Assembly (NCBI GenBank): GCA_021108325.1
Contig: JAIORB010000142.1
Coordinates: 1 to 47,525 of the forward strand
Source: Bacteroidales bacterium
GTDB taxonomy: Bacteria; Bacteroidota; Bacteroidia; Bacteroidales; UBA12077
Length of the DNA stretch: 47,525 bases
Reading direction: 5' to 3'
Below the pieces are notes generated by a model. That model saw only the letters and a list, made by a program, of their open reading frames with translations. It was not told the DNA's origin and did no database searches. Shown one piece after another: positions 40,499 through 47,525 of the stretch. Positions within the stretch are counted from its first letter, which is position 1. Each line of letters starts with the position of its first letter. The translations under genes and the position numbers were made by a program.

Positions 40499-42556
40499 AT
40501 GAGCGCAAAATTTTCATTATATGCAAAATTGGGAATGATCCCAAAAACTTCTGTTTTAGAAGAAAAAGAGAATAAACTCAAACAAGAATTTGAAGATTTC
40601 AATGCATACTCAGCATCGGAAGAATTAGCCCGGTATAAAGAGCTTGATGCATTTGTGACTTCAAAAGAGTTTGAAGACATAAAAAAAGAAATAAATGCTA
40701 AAAAATATCCCGGTTCTGAACCTTTCGAAAAAGAGAAGAGCTATAAAGCGCAGAAAAAATCGAAAAGAATAAAAACCTATTACCAGGTAAAAGATTCTCA
40801 GGAGTTAAAAGATTATGAATTATTTAAAGATTCGGAAAAACTTGCCAATTACGAAGAGTTAAATCAGTTTTTTACTTCCCCTGAGTTTGACGAATTTAAG
40901 AAATCATTAATACAACAAAAACAAGAAAAAACACAGGCAATAAAAGATAAGCAGAGTAAATATAAAGAATTAAAGAAAAAATTTAAATGGTTCTTTGCTT
41001 TAAAAGAATCAAAGCAGTTGTCAGATTTTAATGAGTTTAGCAGTTCGCAGGAATTACAAAACTTTTTTGAGCTTGAGAAGGAAATTGAAACAATAAATTT
41101 CGATGCTTTAAAAGCAGACATTGAGCAACAGAAAAGGGATAAAATAGCTGATTTAAATACTGTTATTTCACGTCATAAAGAACTTAAAACTTTAAGTAAA
41201 AAAGTAAAAAAAGGTGAAGATTTCGCTGAAAAAGAAGAACTCATTAAACTTACTAATGTAATAAAGTCCGGTAATCATAAAAAAGCTATAAAAGAACTTA
41301 AAGTTGAAAATCTGGATGAATTTAAAAAGCAAAAGGAATTTCAGAAGCTTAAAAAAGCATCAAAAATTAAAAATTACTTCAAATTCAAGAACTCCGAGAA
41401 ATACAAAAATTATCTTCAATTAGATGGTTCAGAAGAAATTGGAACATTTCTTGAATTAGAAAAAGAAGTAAGCTCTCCTGAGTTCAAGTCTCATATTAAT
41501 GAAGTTAAAAACCTGAAATTCGAAAATACTGAGGAATTTAAAAAGCAAAAAGAATATAAATCACTAAAAAAATCTGCAGAAATTAAGCAGTATTTTAAGT
41601 TCAAAGATTCTGCAAAGCTTGCTATTTATACTGAATTGAACGAATCACAAGAAATTGCTGATTATGAAGACTTGGAGGCTTATATTAATTCCGAAGAGTT
41701 TAAAGAAGAAAAGAAATATTTGCTAACTAAAAATAAATTCAAGTTGTCTGAAGAATTCAAGCAAGCAGGGGAATTTAAAGAGCTTAAGAATTCAGATAAA
41801 ATAAAATGGTACCTGAAGTTAGAGAAGCAAAACGACTTTGATAAGTTGCATGAGTGGGAACTTACATTTGAAGATAATTTCGATGGAAATAAATTAGATG
41901 CTGATAAGTGGATGACTGGCTATTATTGGGGTAAAAACCTATTAAATGATGACTATGTTCAAATGAATGAGAAACAATTCTTTAAAGAAAATAATTTAGA
42001 ACTAAACAATAGTAACCTGAAAATAACTACCAAACAGGAACAAGTTCAGGGTAAAGTTTGGGATCCTTCAATGGGTTTTTATTCTAAAGATTTTGAATAT
42101 ACTTCAGGCTTAGTAAATACAGGACAGCATTTTAGGCAGCATTATGGCTTATTTAAGGCTAAAATTAAAGTAAATCACTCCTATCCTGTTCATCATGCCT
42201 TCTGGCTATTAGGTGAGAAAATTACGCCTGAAATTGACATTTTTAAGTATGGTAAGAAATCTTCCTCAAAACTTGAGGTAGCTAATTACTGGAATGGTAA
42301 CGGAGATATTAAGAAAAACAAGAAATCCATAGGTGGTGTTAATTTTGCTAAAGATTATTTTATTTATTCTCTAGAATGGACCAAAGATAAGCTAACCTGG
42401 AAAATTAATGATGTTGTTTTATACGAACAAACAACGGGAATTCCTGAAGAACCAATGTACATTGTATTAAGTTCAGGTATAAGTCAGGAAGGTAACCCTG
42501 CTGTTCCATGTAATATGGAGATTGATTGGGTAAGAGCTTATAAAAAGAGTGAATAA
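40499..42556 (+). CDS. Lysine-rich repeat protein fused to a GH16-like domain lacking the catalytic acid/base
   Basis: A 685-residue protein in two halves. Residues ~1-450 are charged, helical, and repeat in units of about 72 residues; the clearest three start at KEFQKLKKAS, KEYKSLKKSA and GEFKELKNSD and share FKFKxSxKxxxY and (E)F(K)xxK blocks. Residues 451-685 form a GH16 beta-jelly-roll: WELTFEDNFDGNKLD, LKITTKQE, YTSGLVNTGQHF, HYGLFKAKIKV, HHAFWLLGE. The active-site motif expected as ExDxxE reads EIDIFK (Glu578, Asp580, Lys583), so the proton donor is replaced by lysine and hydrolysis is unlikely. No signal peptide is visible. Laminarinase-like carbohydrate binding without cleavage is plausible. 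Single gene between the terminator and the minus-strand signalling operon. Confidence 0.85.
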   Translation: MSAKFSLYAKLGMIPKTSVLEEKENKLKQEFEDFNAYSASEELARYKELDAFVTSKEFEDIKKEINAKKYPGSEPFEKEKSYKAQKKSKRIKTYYQVKDSQELKDYELFKDSEKLANYEELNQFFTSPEFDEFKKSLIQQKQEKTQAIKDKQSKYKELKKKFKWFFALKESKQLSDFNEFSSSQELQNFFELEKEIETINFDALKADIEQQKRDKIADLNTVISRHKELKTLSKKVKKGEDFAEKEELIKLTNVIKSGNHKKAIKELKVENLDEFKKQKEFQKLKKASKIKNYFKFKNSEKYKNYLQLDGSEEIGTFLELEKEVSSPEFKSHINEVKNLKFENTEEFKKQKEYKSLKKSAEIKQYFKFKDSAKLAIYTELNESQEIADYEDLEAYINSEEFKEEKKYLLTKNKFKLSEEFKQAGEFKELKNSDKIKWYLKLEKQNDFDKLHEWELTFEDNFDGNKLDADKWMTGYYWGKNLLNDDYVQMNEKQFFKENNLELNNSNLKITTKQEQVQGKVWDPSMGFYSKDFEYTSGLVNTGQHFRQHYGLFKAKIKVNHSYPVHHAFWLLGEKITPEIDIFKYGKKSSSKLEVANYWNGNGDIKKNKKSIGGVNFAKDYFIYSLEWTKDKLTWKINDVVLYEQTTGIPEEPMYIVLSSGISQEGNPAVPCNMEIDWVRAYKKSE

Positions 42557-42682
42557 CCTAGCATTTTTATGTGTTTGTATTTTTGTTAGTCATTAGTCAT
42601 TGATGGTTAGTTGTTCGTTTCACTCACGTCATTCATTGTCATTAAGTCATTACCTAATTTTGAATTTCAAGGTTCAAATAAA

Positions 42683-44251
42683 TTAATCTTCTTCTATTTC
42701 TTCAAGCTTTCTTTGTATTCGAACCAAAGCTTCTTCTAAGGTTTCGTCAGGGCACATGTAGTTATATTCACCCCAGAACTGATGATCATATTGAAAGTTT
42801 TCGTCAATAAAAACATTACTTGTAGAAATAGTTTCAATTCTTTTAAATCGTTTAACATCAACAGTATCAATGTTATTAGCTGCAAATTCGAATATGGTTG
42901 TAAAATCAGTGGAAAATAACTTTCTTTTATATTTAACCTTAAACTCTAATTCGCCTCTGACAAGGTTTATAAAATATTTATTATTTATTTTTCTGTAATT
43001 TATAAGATACTTAACAACAGTTGGTTTTACACGTGTACCAAAAGCTTTTTTTACAACCAAGCTACTTCCTAATTTTTCTAAGGCTTCAGCCGTAATATTA
43101 AACTCAACAGCAACAATCGCTAAACGATCTGTATTTATATAAATATTCCCTTCAAATGAATTGTCTTCAATATAAAATTTTGGTTTAAAGCTTATTACAT
43201 AGGTCGAGCTATTATCAAAATTTACAATATCTGTAATGTTGTAATTAAAATAATGAAAGGATTCTTCTGTTAAAAAATAAGAAGGATTTTTTATAAGATC
43301 GAGATAGAGACTTGCATATAATCCGCCCTTTAGTTTTAACGAAACCGTATCGGCTTGCGAAAAGTATTCGTTTTTTCGATTTTTCAACAATTTAATTTGA
43401 TCTGAATATAAACCTAAATAAGGACTTTTATAAACCTCCAGAACAGCTTCTGTTATTGAAGCCAGTTCATTTTTGTTTGTTACAATCTCCCTGTAAAAGG
43501 ATGTTATATAATAAGGATCTGTATAGTAGTTATCTTTAATTTTGTCAATTGCCTGTCCCAAAATAATTTCAGCATTATTACTTCTGATAATAACCTCCTG
43601 AATTTGAAAACGATCTTGTTTTAAGTAAATTTTATTTTTGTAAAAGGATAATTGATTGATAGGTATATATGTATTTTTGTACCCTATATATGAAACCGCC
43701 AGTGTATCTAATAAGTTGTTATATGATATTTTTAAATTAAAACGACCCCGATCATTAGAGACTGTCCCGATACTTTTTCCTAAAAGTGAAATATTAGCAA
43801 ATGCAAGTGGTTCTCCGGATTCTCTGTCATATATACTTCCAATTATTTGTAAAAAGCTTTTGTTGTTTGTTATTCTACTTTTAGATGCTAATGCTAAATT
43901 ATATATCAAATTCTTTTTGCGAATTACAATTTGTTTATCTACAACATAGAACGTTAGTGTTGTGTCATTCAGAAGATTCGATAAAAGATTTCTTAGTGCT
44001 ATTTCTTCGTAGTTGGCTTTTATTTCATTCTCCGATGCTATTAAGTCAGAATTATATGAAAATTCATAACCAACAATATCTCCAATTTCATTTAGTCCTT
44101 CGTAAAGAGATATGCTACGTGTTTTATATGTAATTACACTATCTAAAATAGAATTAGTTTGAGAAAAAACTTGTAAAGGTCTAAAAACAAATACCATGAC
44201 TCCTATTAAAAGAATCATGGTATTTATAATATTACGCTTTTTATTAATCAT
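42683..44251 (-). CDS. STN plus carboxypeptidase-regulatory-domain protein of a signalling operon
   Basis: A 522-residue exported protein. Signal sequence 1-30, STN (secretin/TonB short N-terminal) domain at ~35-115 (ISLYEGLNEIGDIVGYEFSYN, LRNLLSNLLNDTTLTFYVV), then a carboxypeptidase-regulatory-like beta domain at ~135-215 (IIGSIYDRESGEPLAFANISLLGKSIGTVSNDRGRFNL). The remaining 300 residues are alpha/beta with YYITSFYREIV and lack the plug and barrel of a TonB receptor. In transenvelope signalling the STN domain contacts the FecR anti-sigma factor. It follows the FecR gene by 46 bp and ends the operon. Confidence 0.86.
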   Translation of the reverse strand: MINKKRNIINTMILLIGVMVFVFRPLQVFSQTNSILDSVITYKTRSISLYEGLNEIGDIVGYEFSYNSDLIASENEIKANYEEIALRNLLSNLLNDTTLTFYVVDKQIVIRKKNLIYNLALASKSRITNNKSFLQIIGSIYDRESGEPLAFANISLLGKSIGTVSNDRGRFNLKISYNNLLDTLAVSYIGYKNTYIPINQLSFYKNKIYLKQDRFQIQEVIIRSNNAEIILGQAIDKIKDNYYTDPYYITSFYREIVTNKNELASITEAVLEVYKSPYLGLYSDQIKLLKNRKNEYFSQADTVSLKLKGGLYASLYLDLIKNPSYFLTEESFHYFNYNITDIVNFDNSSTYVISFKPKFYIEDNSFEGNIYINTDRLAIVAVEFNITAEALEKLGSSLVVKKAFGTRVKPTVVKYLINYRKINNKYFINLVRGELEFKVKYKRKLFSTDFTTIFEFAANNIDTVDVKRFKRIETISTSNVFIDENFQYDHQFWGEYNYMCPDETLEEALVRIQRKLEEIEED

Positions 44252-44297
44252 GAATTACTGCATATAAAAGAAATTTAATATACAGATAATTTTGAAA

Positions 44298-45323
44298 TTA
44301 ACTATCATGTTTTACAAGATAAATTTGATCATCAGTGCTTTCAATTTTTAAATTAAAAGTCAAGCAAATAACATTTAAAATAGAATCAATATCCTGATTC
44401 CTGAAAGTAGACGTATATCTTAACTCTAACACGTCTGGATTCTTGCATTCTATCTTAGTTTGGTAAACTTTATTTAAAGTTTTAATTACCTTTTCTAAAT
44501 TATCTTCGTGGAATACAATTTCTTTAGTTTTCCATGCAACTATATTCTGGTCTTTATTTTTTGTCTTAGAAAGATTGTCTGTGCTTAAAACTCCAATATC
44601 ACCAGGGTTTATTAAGATTTTTTTGTCACCATTTTTCATTCTGGATAACTGAACCAAACCTGTTTCGACAAAAACTTCTACCTTATTTCCGGGAATATTT
44701 GCATTTACATTAAATGATGTTCCGAGAACTTTAACTTCTGCGTTTTTAGCTTCAATAATAAAAGGCTGATCAGGGTTCTTTGTTACATCGAAAAATGCTT
44801 CACCTTCAAGCTCTATTCTTCTTTCATTTGAAGCAAAAACTTTTGGATAAGATATTTTACTATCTAAGTTTAATACAACTGTACTTCCATCAGGTAATAC
44901 TATTTCCTTTTCCAGTTTGTTTAATGATGCATATTCAAGAGTAATACTTTTATTAGCAATCTTTTGATAGATTTTTGTAGAAAAGAATCCAATACCCAGC
45001 AATATCACTATGGTTGCTGCAAATTTCAATACAGCAGGAAACGCGAAAAATCTTACTTTCTCCTCTTCAATTATCGGCACATTTTGTTCATCTTCCTGAA
45101 TCCTGTTTTTTAATTTTTCCCAAGCCGAATCTACGTTAATTTTATTCATCGATTTATTTAAATTTATAATTTCTAAGTCTTGTTTTACTTGATTAAATAA
45201 TATTTGGTTTTCTTTATTTTCGTCTTTCCATTTAAATAATTCATTAATCTCCTCCTGGCTGCACTCATCTGAATAATATTTAGCAATCAGGTCCCAATTT
45301 TCTATGTTATTATTTGTTTTCAT
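44298..45323 (-). CDS. FecR-type anti-sigma factor
   Basis: A 341-residue membrane protein that should hold the partner sigma factor inactive. Cytoplasmic N-terminal part (~1-85), one transmembrane segment (AATIVILLGIGFF near residue 95), a periplasmic FecR domain with KLEKEIVLPDGSTVVLNLDSKISYP, IELEGEAFFDVTKNPDQPFII and VKVLGTSFNV, then the C-terminal domain of DUF4974 type (KTKEIVFHEDNLEKVIKTLNKVYQT). It starts 19 bp after the sigma gene and is followed by the STN-domain gene, so the three form one operon. Confidence 0.94.
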   Translation of the reverse strand: MKTNNNIENWDLIAKYYSDECSQEEINELFKWKDENKENQILFNQVKQDLEIINLNKSMNKINVDSAWEKLKNRIQEDEQNVPIIEEEKVRFFAFPAVLKFAATIVILLGIGFFSTKIYQKIANKSITLEYASLNKLEKEIVLPDGSTVVLNLDSKISYPKVFASNERRIELEGEAFFDVTKNPDQPFIIEAKNAEVKVLGTSFNVNANIPGNKVEVFVETGLVQLSRMKNGDKKILINPGDIGVLSTDNLSKTKNKDQNIVAWKTKEIVFHEDNLEKVIKTLNKVYQTKIECKNPDVLELRYTSTFRNQDIDSILNVICLTFNLKIESTDDQIYLVKHDS

Positions 45324-45342
45324 AATTTTCCCTTTAAATTAT

Positions 45343-45894
45343 TTAAACAGCTTCGGCATAATCTTTCAGATACAATCTGAAATGCTTTAGAGCTTTTCCC
45401 ATGTTTGCTTCAACGGTTTTAATTGATATTGAAAGTTTTTCAGCAATTTCATGGTATTTTAAGCCTTCATATCTACTCATTTTGAAAATTTTCCGGCATC
45501 TTTCGGGCAGCGAATTTAATGCTTTATTTATAACTTTTGATAATTCCTTTGCGTCTAACTCTTCAGCCGGACTAATGCTTTCATTTACATAATGAGATTT
45601 ATAATAATTCTCGTATTTAATATCCAAAGAACGTATTCGTAATTTCTGTAAACAATTATTTTTCACTGCAGTATATAAGTATGCTTTAAGTGATGTTGTT
45701 ATATTTAAGGTTTTATGATTTTTCCAAATATTATAAAAAGTGTCTTGTACTACTCCTTCCGATTGTTCAATATTCTTAACATATTTTATGGCAAAATTGC
45801 ATAATCTCTCATAATATTCTTTAAAAAGAATCTCAAACTGCTTAATATCACCTTCTTTTATACTACTTAAAATATTTTTGTCTGAAGGAATCAT
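45343..45894 (-). CDS. ECF sigma factor, Bacteroidetes expansion family
   Basis: A 183-residue RNA polymerase sigma-70-like factor. Region 2: IKQFEILFKEYYERLCNFAIKYV, GVVQDTFYNIWK, SLKAYLYTAVKNNCLQKLR; region 4: LNSLPERCRKIFKMSRYEGLKYHEIAEKLSISIKTVEANMGKALKHF. The pattern is that of the ECF group expanded in Bacteroidetes and usually paired with FecR, as here. It should direct transcription of its own operon or of surface uptake genes on signal. A 13-bp inverted repeat lies in its upstream region. Confidence 0.95.
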   Translation of the reverse strand: MIPSDKNILSSIKEGDIKQFEILFKEYYERLCNFAIKYVKNIEQSEGVVQDTFYNIWKNHKTLNITTSLKAYLYTAVKNNCLQKLRIRSLDIKYENYYKSHYVNESISPAEELDAKELSKVINKALNSLPERCRKIFKMSRYEGLKYHEIAEKLSISIKTVEANMGKALKHFRLYLKDYAEAV

Positions 45895-46241
45895 ATATTT
45901 ATGCTATCAATTATTGTATTAAAATAATGAAATATATTTCGTTTTACAAAATTTTCTGTTTTTAAAACTTATGGTCAGTCAATTTAAAACTGACCATAAG
46001 TACTCACTAAATCACTCTGTTAAATAACTAACCTTCACCCTCAAACCAAAACTTTTATACTTATGTACCTGTTTTTTCTAATACTTAGATAATAAAAGAT
46101 TGGTTTACCCTACGCGTAAAAAGAAAAAAAAGTAAATCTTTCTAAATTGCAGCATCAATAATCAATTTTGAAACATCAATTTCGATGAAAAGTATCTTTT
46201 TTTTAATAATTTTGATTGTGTTTATTTTTATCTAAAAAAAA
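45895..46241. other. Divergent spacer with 13-bp perfect inverted repeat
   Basis: Between the sigma gene and the T9SS cargo gene. At 45967-45979 and 45989-46001 a perfect inverted repeat with arms ACTTATGGTCAGT / ACTGACCATAAGT and a 9-base loop. Read on the minus strand it is followed by TTTT, so it could act as an attenuator or operator in the sigma leader. The rest is AT-rich without a feature I can support. Confidence 0.55.
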
Positions 46242-47525
46242 GTGAAAAATCGTATTAAAAAACAAATTACTAAAACAAATCATTCATTCTTTATCATTTT
46301 TCTACTTTTAATTATGATAGTATGTTTGAAGGCTCACAGTCAATCTACTGACAGTTCCAAAGTCTGGTTCACTCCTAACGTTGGCAGCGTGGATATGTTA
46401 GACTTATTCAACCAACCGGAACAATGGGACTCCGCCAGATCGAAGATAGATGTGTTCAAGTTCTATACAGGACAGGTGGGTACCGGAGGTTGGAGTTGCA
46501 CCGTAAGCCAAAGTTGCAACTGCGGAGAAAACCATCTCCAAAACTTTGTGAATGTTCAGGCATTTTCTAAATTAGGGCAATGGGGGATTGACATCGCAGT
46601 TGAATCGTTTTTTGCCGGTGCCATTATGTCTTACGATCCCATTGAATGCTCGACAGCCGAGTACGTGTACAACCTGACCCTCGATGGATCAATCAATGTT
46701 ATTCAAAACATTGAAGCAAACGGCGGAATCGTCAGCTACCTGGCGATGGATGAACCTATTAGACGATGGTACCCACTATACCATTATATCTATTGGGAAC
46801 AAACAGATCCCAGGCCATGTCTCGTTGATTCACTTGGTGCTCTGGCAGATCATGTAGCCGCTTATATAAAACAAATGGAAATATGGTTTCCTTCGGTTTC
46901 TATTGGCCAAATAGGGCTTTATCCGGAAGTGGGGGTTAATCAGTTTAAAGAATATATTATTGCTCTTGAGACACGGGGCGTTTCACTTGCGTTTTTACAT
47001 ATAGATGTTCATGGGCCCCGAGTTGACGAGTATATCTCATTCGGAATAAACATCGATGTAGCAGATGATATGGCTGAATTAAAATCATTTCTTGAAGAAC
47101 ATAATATAGAATTTGGTTTAATTTTCTTCGATACTTATTATGATAGTCAGTATTGGGAGCCCGATGAGTATAACGATAGTACATATTACGCGGGAACTAT
47201 GGATTGGGTCAACTTTGTTAACGATGCAAATCTGAAGCCGGACCACAGCATTTTCCAAAGCTGGGTGTTCCCATACTACACTACAGGAATTGGCCCCAAC
47301 GAAATTCCTGTCAATTTACCTGAGAACGACAGTTCTATTTACAGCCACACACGTTTAATCAACGAAGGATACGATATTCTTAATTCGTCTTCTGTTGGAT
47401 TATCTGACCCACCGACAGCTTTATCGGAAAAATTTGTCCTTCATCAAAATTATCCTAATCCTTTCAATTTAGAAACTACGATAACATATTCGTTGGAAAA
47501 TTCAACTCATGTGCAAATTAAAATA
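46242..47525 (+). CDS. T9SS cargo protein, likely glycosidase-like barrel, C-terminus cut by window edge
   Basis: A frame open from a GTG at 46242 to the end (428 codons, no stop). GTG is preferred over the in-frame ATG at 46314 because it yields a full signal peptide (residues 1-34, FFIIFLLLIMIVCLKAHSQ). The tail in view contains LHQNYPNPFNLETTITYSL, the start of a type A type IX secretion sorting domain, so the protein is exported through the Por system. The middle (residues ~60-360) has YLAMDEP and strand-helix alternation consistent with a TIM-barrel hydrolase, but no family is recognised. It is clearly richer in G+C than its neighbours, which suggests transfer. Confidence 0.85.
   Translation, partial: MKNRIKKQITKTNHSFFIIFLLLIMIVCLKAHSQSTDSSKVWFTPNVGSVDMLDLFNQPEQWDSARSKIDVFKFYTGQVGTGGWSCTVSQSCNCGENHLQNFVNVQAFSKLGQWGIDIAVESFFAGAIMSYDPIECSTAEYVYNLTLDGSINVIQNIEANGGIVSYLAMDEPIRRWYPLYHYIYWEQTDPRPCLVDSLGALADHVAAYIKQMEIWFPSVSIGQIGLYPEVGVNQFKEYIIALETRGVSLAFLHIDVHGPRVDEYISFGINIDVADDMAELKSFLEEHNIEFGLIFFDTYYDSQYWEPDEYNDSTYYAGTMDWVNFVNDANLKPDHSIFQSWVFPYYTTGIGPNEIPVNLPENDSSIYSHTRLINEGYDILNSSSVGLSDPPTALSEKFVLHQNYPNPFNLETTITYSLENSTHVQIKI

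Noticed and set aside
42557-42682. Repeated AGTCATT words in the spacer after the GH16-like gene
   Set aside because: Low-complexity, too short and irregular to call an element.
46957-47184. 75-codon minus-strand frame near the right edge
   Set aside because: Lies opposite the open plus-strand T9SS cargo gene, which explains the sequence better.

Overview
The window looks like chromosomal DNA of a Bacteroidota member, probably of the order Bacteroidales or a relative. It is AT-rich (roughly one third G+C by eye). Typical markers of the phylum are a Bacteroidetes-type ECF sigma factor with a FecR anti-sigma factor and an STN/carboxypeptidase-regulatory-domain protein, a type IX secretion sorting tail (YPNPFN), a darA/darB-like dialkylresorcinol pair, a FucP-like sugar transporter, many OmpA-family envelope proteins, and a promoter of the TTTG / TAnnTTTG type. 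No rRNA, tRNA, CRISPR array or intact transposase gene was seen.

Layout. 1-2.6 kb: 5' part of a DEAD-box helicase running off the left edge, a secreted CX4R phosphatase-like protein and a 50-residue basic protein. 2.5-8 kb (minus strand): a threonine cluster with a phosphoglycerate-mutase-like candidate homoserine kinase, threonine synthase, an aminotransferase and a well-conserved-looking 414-residue protein I cannot name. 8.2-15.3 kb: two inverted copies of a ~197-bp MITE-like element enclose an envelope cluster (two OmpA-family proteins and a small membrane protein), RNase HI, an HI0933-type flavoprotein, MsrA and a helical protein. 15.3-17.8 kb: a BlaI-type repressor and an M56 membrane peptidase with an unusual acidic coiled-coil tail, behind three near-identical operators. 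17.9-23.5 kb: small lipoproteins, a voltage-gated K+ channel with a zinc ribbon, an M19 dipeptidase whose lipoprotein signal is out of frame because of a 7-bp tandem repeat, an exported Pcm, and a sodium:solute symporter bracketed by an 86-bp direct repeat. 23.5-29.4 kb: sugar-nucleotidyltransferase and sugar MFS transporter, a choice-of-anchor-L/OmpA protein, and a two-domain adenylate kinase. 29.4-32.1 kb: a repeat-rich spacer and the darA-darB pair. 32.4-42.6 kb (plus strand): hydrolases and surface proteins (M14 peptidase, Fic protein, serine hydrolase, Kelch protein, gluzincin lipoprotein) ending with a 685-residue protein that joins lysine-rich repeats to a GH16 fold lacking one catalytic glutamate. 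42.7-45.9 kb: sigma / FecR / STN operon. 46.2 kb to the end: a T9SS cargo protein, richer in G+C, cut by the window edge.

How genes work together. The sigma, FecR and STN genes form a cell-surface-signalling-type operon without a TonB barrel gene in view. BlaI and the M56 peptidase share a base and probably autoregulate. ThrC and the candidate homoserine kinase would catalyse consecutive threonine steps. DarA and DarB would act together in making a dialkylresorcinol. Much of the rest is envelope biology and peptide or sugar scavenging. Intergenic DNA is rich in hairpins and dispersed repeats; several record recent rearrangement (MITEs, a remnant of the M14 gene, a duplicated pcm upstream region). 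All family calls come from reading translations, with no database search.
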